Positions 22,831-32,820 are shown, counted from the stretch's first letter. The stretch: 64,000 bases of DNA from Melitaea cinxia (GCF_905220565.1 NC_059416.1:4898001-4962000); one strand, 5' to 3'. Program-made: numbers and translations. Notes: a model not told the origin generated them from the sequence alone.

Positions 22831-23999
22831 ATCCGATCTAACCGTAATTAATGTGCGATGTGGAACCCTGTAGGAGAGGAGGGTTGAGTGTCATTTCTTT
22901 AACAATAGGGACCATGGAGTAAGCGCCATCTAGTAACTAATAGACGATTTCAAAATTTAGTATTCCTAAAGACGTTTCTTATTGAAAACTTGTGTCGCCA
23001 TACATTTTAAGTAATATCTAATTTTTAGTTAATATGAAGATAGATGAAATAAAGTTAATTAAAAACCAATGAATAAATAATAAGATAATGTTAAATTAAG
23101 GGTACATTACTTGATGGTGGGATTACATTTATTTTAGATTAAAAGTTTATTGCAGTTACCGACCCTTACAGCGCTTAGCTCCTGCTCTTGTACTACATAA
23201 TACAACTTATGATATGGCGCTGTGTCTTTACCTTTTAGATGATGTTTCTCAAAGAAATACTTAAGACGTAGCTTTCTATCAATAGAAAATGTATTCAAAT
23301 TACTAGTCTTAATGACAAAGAAGCAAATACATTATGTTTCATATTTATTTGTTTACTGACAACTCTTAATAGCGTAATAGACTTAAATATTTTTGTACAA
23401 TATTGAAATGTTTTTAGCCTATTTTTATTGAAGATAGTTTGTGAATGATCTTATTTACAGTTATAATTGATATTTTTCTTAAATAAACAAACAATATTAG
23501 AAGGCGTCGTCCGTCACGTGACACGTACCATAATATTTTTTACTCAAGCAAGCCAGGTGTTTATTGTATGAATAATGTAAGCGTAACTCAGCCCTTGAAA
23601 CGGGTAATCAATAACAATTGATATTAAAATTTATTGATTTTAATTTATAATAATTCAATGATATAATCGAATTTTCAGCTTAAGAAGATTAAATTAAATA
23701 CTACAAAAATAATTTGCGCATTTTTGTTTACTAATAATAAATTATTTATATTATATTATATTGTGTTGAGCAATATGTTTACGTTAAATGTGCAAGTTGA
23801 ATTACCTACCTGTAGAATGTGTAAGATTGCAAAATGCAGATTAAAATCTATGTGTTTTTTTGGAGTGTATTGACAAATGATCTGTTGTTATTTTTTTTAA
23901 ATATGCGTGGTGGTTTATTATTAAATAAAAGTATATATTGTTCTTTCTTTTTAAATGACTAATTTATTTAAATAATAAATATTTTATAACGTTCACGCA
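22831..23999. other. No gene or repeat recognised
   Basis: AT-rich, no supportable features. Confidence 0.5.
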
Positions 24000-24195
24000 C
24001 GGTCGTCTGTTTCTAAGGTAGGCAACTTAATGTTTGTGTTATAGGTAGGTAACAGCAGATTTATAATGATTAGATTTATAGGAAACAGCAGATTGTTATA
24101 GAAATTTTTTATTTTTTACAAAAATACACAGAAAAAATACATATACAAATACAAATACTACACCAAGATTCAGGCGGGAATCGAACCCGCAAATT
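24000..24195 (-). mobile_element. Second tRNA-derived SINE family, fragment
   Basis: Minus-strand B box GGTTCGATTCCCGCCTG near 24,170-24,188, followed by the AT-rich body also present at 50,870-51,045. The 5' part of the head is missing. Confidence 0.55.
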
Positions 24196-25280
24196 AAAGA
24201 AAATAATATAATATATACCTATAACCCGTATGATAAACACTTTTAAATAAAGTATAAAAATCACTTATATAAATTGTACATTCATTTGTATCAAAGTGTA
24301 GATGTAAGAGCTTGCAAGGTTAAATAACTTGGGATCTCCTAAAGCAATTCCTTCCAATTATGGTAAAGAACCTTTATAAAAAATTACTAAAACCCGAATT
24401 ATTTAATCAATCGGAATTTATTTGTAATATACAATTCTGAATACAATTTAAGAAATTCACGTGAATGACAATCTCGACAGATTAAAATTAATTTTGAAAT
24501 TTTTCTTTTTTTTACAATTTATTTATTGTTCTTTAAGACAATTTGGATTACTTGCTTGATTACTTGACAGGTCAAATCTATGTGTCCTATTCTCAAATAT
24601 TGTCTGAAAGAGCTCGTTATTGCATTTATTTTAAATTTTTATTATAGGCTTAAAGTAAGGAGTACATATAGTAGAAGTACATATACAATTATTGGATAAC
24701 ATTCATCCATGTTCTATACTACGACGCTTTAGTATGTTCTTTGATCAATCAACAATCTTACGTTCACTTTTCTTAGCTGATGTAATAATTCAAATTTACT
24801 ACTAATGGTTTGTGAAATTTTTAAATTTCTGATTTTTCACTTTTAATATTTTTTTATTAAAAGGGACGAGGAGGAGAAATAAATAAAGAAAGAGTTTTTA
24901 CGAAAAGTTTATTATTCTAAAAACGCTATCGGACAACAATTAGCTAGAGTATTTATCTAACAGTCTTATTATTTTAAAAGAGTATAAAATCAGATAAAAT
25001 GCATTGCGTTCAAATAAATGCACAATTAATAGTTCCATCAACGATCCCAATAACATCCGAAATAGATCGGAGAAGTAACTGGAAAGTTACAACATTTCGA
25101 GTCAGTTTCACCAGTCGATGATAGAAAGAACAATTTAGTATGAGTTTCTAACTATGTATTTTATATGTGTATGCGTTTATGTATAAGTATCATATTATTT
25201 GTATTATTCGTGTGCATACATTATTATGTATGTATGCATTTATATATTGTATAATTATGTATTTGTTATTAATTATAATT
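24196..25280. other. Repeat-poor DNA downstream of mlpt-like copy A
   Basis: No repeat family recognised. It may contain the 3' end or 3' exons of copy A; a further AATAAA on the minus strand is at plus 24,908-24,913. Confidence 0.4.
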
Positions 25281-25668
25281 TTTAATTTTTAATATGTTGA
25301 GACTGTACACGCTAATTTAACAAATGTATTACAATTTTCCTATGGCAGGACTACTGGAAGAGATTGCATTATGGGATAAGTAGTGCTTTGTACCAGAATT
25401 GTTTATAAGAGCTATTTCCTATTGCTATACAAGTGTACATAAATTGTTAAAAAAAAAACTTGGATATACTTATGTCAGACAAATTTATCAAGGACTGGTC
25501 AAAAAGACTCTTCGACTAAATACTACATGCCTACTAACATTAACACAATAAATAACCGCTTACATTACAGGTAACTTTTATATAATAAAGTGTGTATGAC
25601 CCTCGCATCCTGGGCAGACTTACTTTGAAGGGCAGGCATTTGCAGTCTTTGGTTCCCTAAATACATAA

Positions 25669-25812
25669 TTATATTCGTTTTAAATCATTGAAATTTAACA
25701 TTTTCCTCTTTTTCCTTTTCGACGACACTTCGTTTCTACTCACGGAAATCAACTTGTGACGCCGATGCGTGCAAGAACACTTGTACATTGCAAATGAATA
25801 TGAAAGTAGCAT
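25669..25812 (-). CDS. 47-codon ORF downstream of the copy A peptides
   Basis: Starts 50 nt after the last LDPT stop and has no LDPT motif. It begins MLLSYSFAMYKCSC and has a basic run SKRKKRK near its end. Drosophila tal has an unrelated, poorly conserved ~49-codon ORF-B after its peptides, so the position is suggestive, but this could be chance. It shows no similarity to the 23- or 80-codon ORFs of copy B. Confidence 0.25.
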   Translation of the reverse strand: MLLSYSFAMYKCSCTHRRHKLISVSRNEVSSKRKKRKMLNFNDLKRI

Positions 25813-25862
25813 TAACAGGATGCACTCAATTATAACAAAATGATGTTACGATAAATACTGAT

Positions 25863-25898
25863 CTAATACACTTCGGTCGGATCTAGACCGAAAGCCAT
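25863..25898 (-). CDS. mlpt: mlpt-like peptide A7 (MAFGLDPTEVY)
   Basis: Eleven codons then TAG. Last LDPT ORF of copy A, with G replaced by E as in B5. Starts 45 nt after A6; A at -3, G at +4. Confidence 0.9.
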   Translation of the reverse strand: MAFGLDPTEVY

Positions 25899-25943
25899 AA
25901 TTAGAGCGTAAAGAAAAATTAGACTTAGCTTAAAAAAATAATC

Positions 25944-25973
25944 CTAATAAACATTAGTTGGGTCTAAAGCCAT
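25944..25973 (-). CDS. mlpt: mlpt-like peptide A6 (MALDPTNVY)
   Basis: Nine codons then TAG, the shortest in the window: Met-Ala then the motif, with N in place of G. Start context AAA-ATG-G. No counterpart with N in copy B. Confidence 0.9.
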   Translation of the reverse strand: MALDPTNVY

Positions 25974-26013
25974 TTTGGACACAAAACTATCACTAACACT
26001 AAATAGTCTTTTC

Positions 26014-26046
26014 TCAGTACACTCCCGTGGGGTCCAGGCCGAACAT
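26014..26046 (-). CDS. mlpt: mlpt-like peptide A5 (MFGLDPTGVY)
   Basis: Ten codons then TGA. Same peptide as A2 but encoded by different synonymous codons (CTG/CCC/ACG/GGA/GTG versus TTG/CCG/ACT/GGT/GTT), which indicates selection on the peptide. Start context ACC-ATG. Confidence 0.95.
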   Translation of the reverse strand: MFGLDPTGVY

Positions 26047-26097
26047 GGTGATTTTTATCTTATTTTCAACACGAACTTGAACACTTTTCTCCAATCT

Positions 26098-26130
26098 TCA
26101 GTAAACTCCGGTAGGGTCGAGAACAATCAT
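26098..26130 (-). CDS. mlpt: mlpt-like peptide A4 (MIVLDPTGVY)
   Basis: Ten codons then TGA, LDPTGVY core. 62 nt after A3. A at -3. Confidence 0.95.
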   Translation of the reverse strand: MIVLDPTGVY

Positions 26131-26192
26131 CTTGATAATTTTCTTCGATTTTGCAATAAATGTAAGATTTGCAAATTGATACTGATAATGTT

Positions 26193-26225
26193 TCAGTAGA
26201 TGCCGGTGGGGTCAAGGCCGAACAT
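26193..26225 (-). CDS. mlpt: mlpt-like peptide A3 (MFGLDPTGIY)
   Basis: Ten codons then TGA. Differs from A2 and A5 only by I for V. Start context AAA-ATG. Confidence 0.95.
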   Translation of the reverse strand: MFGLDPTGIY

Positions 26226-26278
26226 TTTGATTACCAACGATGAAAATACTTCAGACGAAAAAAAAATCTTCACAAACT

Positions 26279-26311
26279 TCAGTAAACACCAGTCGGGTCC
26301 AAGCCGAACAT
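26279..26311 (-). CDS. mlpt: mlpt-like peptide A2 (MFGLDPTGVY)
   Basis: Ten codons then TGA. LDPTGVY core, A at -3. 70 nt after A1, the widest gap in the array. Confidence 0.95.
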   Translation of the reverse strand: MFGLDPTGVY

Positions 26312-26381
26312 TTTCTTTAATTTCTTGAATGAAGACGATTTAAAAATATTTTTTTCTAAATTACGTGATCTTCAAAAATGT

Positions 26382-26420
26382 TTAGTAAATGCCAGTGGGG
26401 TCTAAAACCTTGATGTCCAT
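26382..26420 (-). CDS. mlpt: mlpt-like peptide A1 (MDIKVLDPTGIY)
   Basis: Twelve codons then TAA; first ATG after the predicted TSS. Shares the MDI start and 12-residue length with B1, evidence that the two arrays are collinear duplicates. Start context AAA-ATG-G is strong. Confidence 0.95.
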   Translation of the reverse strand: MDIKVLDPTGIY

Positions 26421-26518
26421 TTTAAAACGTTCCTTGAACTCTTCGATCGATCTTATTTACGATGAGCAATGCGCGAGTCTCGATAAGGACGTGCAAACAC
26501 TGTAGTGTCTCAGTTACG

Positions 26519-26554
26519 ACTGATGGCCGTGCAACCACGTGCCCTCCTTTTATA
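26519..26554 (-). promoter_or_regulatory. Core promoter of copy A: TATA box, E-box, initiator
   Basis: On the minus strand: TATAAAA (plus 26,548-26,554) in the context CCTATAAAAGG, a CACGTG E-box (26,536-26,541) and TCAGT initiator (26,519-26,523). The A of the initiator is 33 nt from the TATA start, close to normal spacing. Beyond it, plus 26,600-26,640 is GC-rich with GTGGGCG and CCCGCCC blocks, possible Sp/KLF-type sites. Confidence 0.7.
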
Positions 26555-27160
26555 GGGTATCTCGTGCGCAGTTGCGTATTTTTTTGCGATTTGAATTTGG
26601 AAGCTTTCAGCCAAGTGGGCGTCTGCACCCCCGCCCTTGCGTGTTTTTTAATCTAGCTTTTTTTAAATAAAAAAAGTATAACATATGCTAGTAAGCATGC
26701 TGTTCCAGATATGTCTTTTAATATTCAGATCGCATATATTTTCGCTCTTTAATCATTATGTCCTAGTAACTTAATTTTTAATTTGCCTTTTTTATTAATA
26801 TTATTAAAGAATATTTAATCGGTACTGAGTAAATGCAGAAATATAAAAAAAAATACTACATATGACGCACTCTACATATGCTGAAAAAGCAATAGCAAAA
26901 CGTGATATAATTACAGTAATAATCTTATTTGGCAAATTAATAAGATGTGACTACCAAGCACGTATTTAGTTTAAAACAAAAATTGCTTATGTTTGTATAT
27001 TTGCATAACTTGGATAATTATTTATTAGTGATTATATATATACTATATAATAATTCGTAAGTTTGAAGTTGAAATACACGGTCATCTGATCTTAAAGTAA
27101 AGCAAATTAAGGTCTATTTTATGTATGTACATTTTTTTCATCTTTATTTTTTTTTTTAGC
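26555..27160. other. Upstream region of copy A
   Basis: The first ~90 bp is GC-rich proximal promoter sequence; the rest is AT-rich with no repeat or gene recognised. Confidence 0.45.
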
Positions 27161-27284
27161 CCCAGCTACGCACGAGCGACGCCGAAGGGTGCGGCACGGG
27201 GATGGTCACATCCCTGTCATCGCGTGAGATTAGCGAGATTTATTTATTATAGCACGTTTTTTTTTTTTTTGAGTTTTTGCAAAT

Positions 27285-27405
27285 GACCCGCTGGACCGAT
27301 GAGCTACGTAAGATTGTTGGTGGAGGCCGGGTGAGGATCGCGGAAAACTAAGATGTTTGACGAGGCCTATGTCCAACCGTAGGATGTGGTTGGCTGAAGT
27401 GTGAA
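27285..27405 (+). pseudogene. RTE-clade LINE 3'-end fragment
   Basis: The plus-strand frame reads MTRWTDELRKIVGGGRVRIAEN, matching the RTE C-terminal signature TRWTDDL...VAG. GAGGCCTATGTCC and GGCTGAAGTG follow. A GC-rich block just upstream (27,160-27,216) includes the perfect hairpin GGGATG-GTCA-CATCCC at 27,199-27,214. Confidence 0.65.
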
Positions 27406-28230
27406 ATTAGATTTTGTTTATTCAGCCAATTCTCTTAAGATATTTATTTAAATTACATGGTGTAAAGCAAGGATGAGCAACACGCGGCCTGCGGACCGCT
27501 TGCGGCACGTTAAACATGTTTTATGGGGCAAACAGTGCCAAATTTGTCATTAAAAATTTCAAGTAAATTCGGTTTTCTGTTCTTTTCTTGTTTGTTTTTA
27601 TGTTGCATTAAAATTTGTATATGAAATCTTTACTTTTTTATTTAATTTTTTTTGTTCTAATATTTATTATAAATAAAGTTTTTTAAATTATTAATAAGAG
27701 TTAAATCTATGTGCAGTCCACCAAAAAAAATTAATGGTGGTGCTGCCTGGTGGTGGTGCCTGGTGTGCCTGGATTATAATAATATGTATGAAATGTTAGA
27801 ATAGATATAATATCCTTAAAAAATAGATGTATATTCTGAATGACTTTTCTTGAAATTATTCCATCATACGTCGTATAGTTCTGTCTCAAAAAAATTTGGC
27901 AGCGATGTCAACAAAAATTTGTAGATGACTTTTTTTATTGTACTTTTTTATCAACTATCGTAATTTTTTACTAATTCACACATCCTCCTAATTTACAACC
28001 CTTAACCTACCTCATGAATCACATTATTGGCAAAAAACACATGCGGTAATAAGTAGCTTTTTTTAGTTTATCGCAAACAAACAGATCGGAGCAAAAAACG
28101 CGCCAAAAGTTTTTTGTTAGAAACGAAAGTGTGTTAAAAAATAGTTGAAAATAAGTGGTAGATCAAAGTTGGGATACTGACAATCATATAGTGATGACAC
28201 ATACTAACCAATGAGTTTATTTACTTATAG
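27406..28230. other. No gene recognised
   Basis: AT-rich. A patch around 27,478-27,550 (CACGCGGCCTGCGGACCGC) looks like the edge of an old interspersed repeat, not assigned. Confidence 0.4.
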
Positions 28231-28231
28231 T

Positions 28232-28654
28232 ACCTGGTCGACCGAGCTTAGCTCGATATTTTTAGTAAATCGTGTTTTTTAGAAATCATATTAAAATTAC
28301 AAATTGATAAAATCTGAATAATATTTTACGATTTTACCGACATAATAATAAAAAATATGAACTGGTTATTTTAATAAAAAATCATGAGTGCAATTAGAAA
28401 AAAAAGGAAAATAAATATTCGTTCTGGACACCTGAGATTTGAACCGTGGTTCTCTCGGTCGATACTGACCGGCCGATTTCCCTTTAAGCTATTACAACTT
28501 TATTGACTGTTGCGAAATTTACCTTCGTTGCCTAATAACAGGGGTAAAACGACATTTTCTAAAAATGAATCCTAACTATATCGATTTATCGCCCCCGAAA
28601 TCTGCATACTAAATTTCCGTTTCCGAGATTCAGACTATATATATATTTGTACCA
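28232..28654 (-). repeat. Repeat containing a tRNA-like segment, copy 1
   Basis: Bounded by CGACCGAGCTTAGCTCGATA (palindrome CGAGC-TTA-GCTCG) and CCGTTTCCGAGATTCAGAC with a (TA)n tail. On the minus strand, 28,430-28,500 resembles a tRNA: an A-box-like TAGCTTAAAGGGAAATCGG and a B box GGTTCAAATC. A second copy is at 47,310-48,030. The end resembles other LINE/SINE tails here, so a SINE-like origin is likely but not proven. Confidence 0.6.
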
Positions 28655-28740
28655 TATATCCATATGCATTTAGTAAAAAGCGGTTATTTTAATAACATAA
28701 ACAGACACTCCAATTTTATTTATTTGTATAGATGTATAGA
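28655..28740 (+). repeat. AGCTGTGCCC-type repeat, 3' tail only
   Basis: CCATATGCATTTAGTAAAAAGCGG through CACTCCAATTTTATTTATTT, matching the tails of the copies at 1,993 and 59,568. Confidence 0.65.
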
Positions 28741-29514
28741 AAAAAAACGTTTTTTAAAATTAATTAACAATTAAAATATATAATACATAGTCAAATTGTT
28801 TTATTTAGTGTAGTTTTATGTTTTTTTCTAATGAATTCTTATAATTAGTTATTTTATCATCTTAATTGATAAATGTAAGAAATTATAGTTGTTAAAAAAT
28901 TAAATATTAATTAAGAGGAGGTTTTATTTTAATAAATTTAAACTTAGCGACTTTGTAACTAATGCAGTATTTTTATTTTTTACATTTTGTTTTGGGCAAT
29001 AAATTCGTAATTAGACAAACATAGTAATAATTAATACTTAAATTGTTTGATATATATATATATTTATTTCAGAATTTAAGTTAAACTGAAAATTTATTAT
29101 GTTGCATAATATACCTAAGATGCAGTTTTATGCTTGCAAAAATTATTCAACTCGAAAAAGATAGTTACGTCGCTAAGTATCAAACCTTTTCTTTAGTTTC
29201 ATAGTTTATGATATTTTTTTAGTGAAGATAATGAGTGTTTAGGTTATATTGATGTTGATTCTTTACTTTTCGAAGAATTTTTATACGGTCTGCGAACAAA
29301 AACTTTTTTTTGTACCTTTCATTCGCTCCTCAAAGTAATTGTATTGTTTTGCTTTCTTCAATGATTACCTAAGTGTTTGTTTTTATAAACGAATGAATGA
29401 AAACAATGAATGGCTAATGGTCAATAAATCAATAATAAATAGTCTTAGTTAATTGATTGTTTGCAAAACACGTTAACGACGAAACAACGTTGTCCACGTT
29501 AGTCAGGCAAAACA
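28741..29514. other. No gene or repeat recognised
   Basis: AT-rich with a (TA)n run near 29,050. Nothing supported. Confidence 0.5.
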
Positions 29515-29735
29515 AAAAAAAAACTGGCCAATTGCGGAGTCGGATTTGCGTACCGAGGGTTCTGTACCTACAAACAAAATTATTAAAATATTTTTATGGT
29601 ATGATGTAACTAAAAATTTATGCTTTTCGCAATTTTTCCTTTCTTTGTGCTGTAAGATGTTGCTTCGTACCAAATTTCAAGATTCTGAGTTTACGGAAAA
29701 TACGTACGTTTACGGAAAATGGGTACCCTGTTGAA
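29515..29735 (+). repeat. GGCCAAGTGCGAGTCGG-type repeat fragment
   Basis: AAAACTGGCCAATTGCGGAGTCGG, CCGAGGGTTCTGTACC and AAATTTCAAGATTCTGAGTT are hallmarks of a widespread insect interspersed repeat, also seen split at 18,030-18,630. The ORF across it (29,546-29,734) is not a gene. Confidence 0.6.
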
Positions 29736-29754
29736 AATGAAATTGTCATCACTT

Positions 29755-29868
29755 AATTAAATGAGCTCCCACGACAAGAACTCGCTTTCGCTTATAAAAA
29801 GAACCATCAAAATCGGTACACCCAGTAAAAAGTAACATAAATAACGCCTTTTTTGAAGTTAGTTAAAA
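29755..29868 (-). mobile_element. MITE-like family, one end
   Basis: Contains AACCATCAAAATCGGTACACC and ends GCCTTTTTTGAAGTTAG. The hairpin end is missing. Confidence 0.5.
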
Positions 29869-30010
29869 TGAATCGCTAAATGTGCTGCTAGGCGCAAGAC
29901 TCGAAAACGGCTGAGCCGATAGATCTAGCCGTGATGTTCTGATACTTTGAGACGGAAGATTCTCGTGGAATAAAAACTTTAAAAAATGCAGATGCAGCAC
30001 AATTTCTTCA
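29868..30010 (+). mobile_element. Helitron 5' fragment
   Basis: AATGAATCGCTAAATGTGCTGC, then GGCGCAAGACTCG, matches the 5' part of the Helitron at 13,923. The TC terminus has been lost at the junction with the MITE-like fragment. Confidence 0.6.
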
Positions 30011-30164
30011 GATCTAAAATGTCAGGAATCATCGATTTTTTTAACTTACACTACACTACTTTATAGTTTTCGAGACAAAACAACATCGGTCAGGGTAGCT
30101 TTTATTAATTTTGAACTAATCAGTAATTTAGGAAATACCTATACCTATCCCTATATACCTAATT

Positions 30165-30329
30165 AATATTATAAATGTGAATGTCAGTTTGTTTTTTACG
30201 CTTTCACGCGTAAACAAGTTAACCGATCATCATAAAACTTTGTACAAATATTCTTGGAGGTATTAGAAGTAACATGGGCTACTTTTTATAAAAAAAATCT
30301 ATGGGAGCGAAGCTGCGGTTAAAAGCTAG
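30165..30329 (+). repeat. Helitron-like or LINE-tail repeat ending in CTAG
   Basis: AATATTATAAATGTGAATGTC, TACGCTTTCACGCGTAAAC, CATGGGCTACTTTTTATA and the ending GCGAAGCTGCGGTTAAAAG-CTAGT are typical of an abundant lepidopteran repeat. The CTAG end fits a Helitron, but no clear terminal hairpin is present. Confidence 0.6.
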
Positions 30330-30984
30330 TTTCCTATATTTATGAATGACAGTTTGTGTTTTTTTTTTTAACTAAGAAGTTCAAATACAAAATATTAATA
30401 TTGTTGATATTAATATGTTCGGCCGGTTTCGATTAAAACTTTATTTTACCATATCTATGTACTATTTAATTTTATTGTCATTTTTTTTTGTATTTAAATA
30501 TAATGTCTCTATTAAGCTAAGACAACAGCTCTGGTGTCACTAGCCACTGGTGCGAGAAGGTGCCATTTTACGATATCCATATTATAAAATTTATTTAGAC
30601 ATTTGAAATTTTTATAGTATTACATAAAACCACGAAGTTACATTTAAATGATATTTGAAATAAATAACGGAATTAAATATTTCAGATGGACCACGTTCTA
30701 CTTCAGTATATATTTGATATGACGTTAGAAATTTGTGGTAGATAACTAAATATATTACATTAAGTAATTATCCTAATAATTTTGTCACTATGTGGTTTTG
30801 TCATATAGTTTTACTTTTAGTTCGTACGTGACCACATTTGTCGGCTAATTAAATCTGTTTTATGACGTAATTGATGCCTATATAAGGTAAGTTAATTGAA
30901 TTTAATTACTGTATCCCTTTATGTGCATCATGCTAGTAAAACTTATATTATTATTAGTCACTTAAAAAGTAATCGGATTGACAA
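30330..30984. other. No gene or repeat recognised
   Basis: AT-rich. Nothing supported. Confidence 0.5.
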
Positions 30985-31078
30985 CGCGCTTCCGATGCTT
31001 CTGATATTGTAAGCATCTATATCCTATGGTAAACGCTTATCATCAGGTAATCTGTACGCTTCTTTGCTGGCCTAGTTT
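30985..31078 (-). repeat. GCCTGCAACACC repeat family, short fragment
   Basis: On the minus strand reads CCTGATGATAAGCGTTTACC and ATGCTTACAATATCAGAAGC, a diverged match to the family at 54,470, 62,865 and 18,163. Confidence 0.5.
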
Positions 31079-32689
31079 AATAAAATATATAGAAACAAGG
31101 AGACATTATATAAAAAGACAGATACTATACAGACCGATACACAAAATACATTTTATTATACGCCACGTTGAAAGGACTTACAATTTTTTAATTCTTGTGT
31201 ACCTACTGAGATATGTCCCTATGCTGGAATATTAAGCAGTAAAATAGTTCTTACAATTGTATGGTAAATACGTGTAAAATTGTAACATTTTGAAATAAAA
31301 TACGACTATATTTCAATAGAAGTATTTATTTGTTAAGCTGGTTTTTAGATAGTTGTAAACGTTACAACGAATAAACCTATAATGGAGAATTAGAAATCTA
31401 TAAATTTGAATTTAGGAATTAATTAAATTTATTAAATACAATTAATTATAATTTTTTAATTATAATTTATTAAATTTATAAAATATAGCACTTAAATTTC
31501 AGGAATTAATCACTAATTTCGCGTGAGACGTAACCATAAATTTAAAATCCGATTGTATTTTTTGTAAAAAAAGGATCTCATTTTTTCCCGAGTAAGATGA
31601 ATTCTTGTGTTATAATTATTGTGTCAGAATAGTTCGTTCAATAAAGACCGCAAGAAATTTGTGACCTTAAAATATTTCTGTGTCTCTCCCTCTCTTTAGT
31701 CTAGATGAAACCACGCCTACTAGCGTAGCAGTCGCTAACAGTGCTACGGCGTTCTAATATTTTAAATCTCTACTATTGTATTACGAATCTTGTCTATATA
31801 ATTGAAATAAGAAGTCACAAAATACTCTTAGTACGGTCCGAATTTTATTTTATTCATATACGTTTTAAGTTCCTAGCCTCTATATGAATAAAAATTAACA
31901 CAATCGCACCGTATAATATGATGTTTTATGAACAAAAGGATTAATTATTATAATTTAATTATAACACATTCTTTTTAATAAATAATATACATTCACTGTA
32001 GCATCTAGGTCACAAGCGTCTGTCTGGAACATTGGAATAAATATTGGAAAGAAATGTCGGCTGAATTATAATTTCTGTTAAGTCCCAAAATTTCTCCTGG
32101 GATACTTTTTTGTTTTTAGTCAAATAGAAAGGAAACAAAAGCATTTAACAGTAATAAATTATCGGTATTGTTTAGATATACTTTATATTAATTCCATTGT
32201 CCAAAAGTTTGGGTGTCGAAATTGTGCAAATGTATTGTGTGAGAGAAGACCAATAAAAACGACAAATTTTTACTGTCTAATTACCCATGTTCAACAATAG
32301 TTTTTTAAAGGGAAAATAATTCACCCGCTCTTCAAAAGGCGTTATAAACTTTCTATCATAAAATCCAAAAAATCGCAATTTACACGCTAAAAACAAAATA
32401 CTTTGTGAAGTTTGAAGCCAAAAAGAGTTACAATGGTACAAAACAGACAACAATTGCCTTAAAAAAACGCAAATATTATTAAAGAATGGAACGTTATTGC
32501 GGCAATAAGGGTTAGATCTCACAGCAGATAAGAAATGACCAGACAAAACCGTAATTTAACGAAAATGAGACAAAGCAAAGGATATTTGAAAAAAAAACCG
32601 CCTTTGATTTAGGTACATCGACAAGTGATAAAAATGAGGACATCATCGACATAGTCGAAGTCAAATTTAGTCTCGCTCAAGATTAAATA
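31079..32689. other. No gene or repeat recognised
   Basis: AT-rich. A patch near 31,715-31,760 with CTAGCGTAGCAG and GTGCTACGGCG is less AT-rich but unassigned. Confidence 0.5.
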
Positions 32690-32820
32690 CGACCACATGG
32701 TAAGCCTTAGTTTCGAATGTAAAAAGAATCATCACATTCAGTATCAAATTCATTAAAAAGTTATGCAGTACATATAAAATATTACAGTCTATTGGAAAAG
32801 GTTTTTCTCAAGTCAATTAA
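32690..32820 (-). mobile_element. MITE-like family, degenerate copy
   Basis: ACCACATGGTAAGCCTTAG, AAAAAGAATCATCACATTCAG and TTTTTCTCAAGTCAATTAAAA match, loosely, the inner and distal parts of the family in minus orientation. Confidence 0.4.

Larger units (their letters stand above)
25281..26521 (-). other. mlpt: mlpt/tal/pri-like polycistronic gene, copy A (predicted transcript)
   Basis: Predicted minus-strand transcript of about 1.2 kb carrying seven LDPT-x-x-Y mini-ORFs spaced 40-70 nt apart, each with its own ATG and stop. The family's peptides act with Ubr3 to convert Shavenbaby/Ovo to an activator. The start is set by a TATA box 33 nt above a TCAGT initiator. No ATG occurs between that TSS and the first peptide, so scanning ribosomes meet it first. 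The 3' end is uncertain: ATTAAA signals lie at plus 25,281-25,286 and 25,288-25,293, and a splice-donor look-alike GTAAGT lies at 25,623-25,618. Flanking DNA is repeat-poor. Only the peptide ORFs are certain; transcript limits are inferred. Confidence 0.9.

Noticed and set aside
25975..26199. 74-codon plus-strand ORF overlapping array A
   Set aside because: It is the antisense shadow of mini-ORFs A4-A6, whose repeated, motif-encoding structure on the minus strand explains the sequence.
10636..26420. Arrays A and B as two exons of a single mlpt transcript
   Set aside because: No polypyrimidine tract plus AG acceptor is visible just upstream of B1; the upstream DNA is GC-rich with a TATA-like box. 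Matching first and last peptides fit gene duplication better. Not fully excluded without cDNA.
26422..26656. ORFs on both strands upstream of array A
   Set aside because: They span the predicted promoter and leader (TATA, initiator). They have no domain and neither is compatible with A1 being the first AUG.
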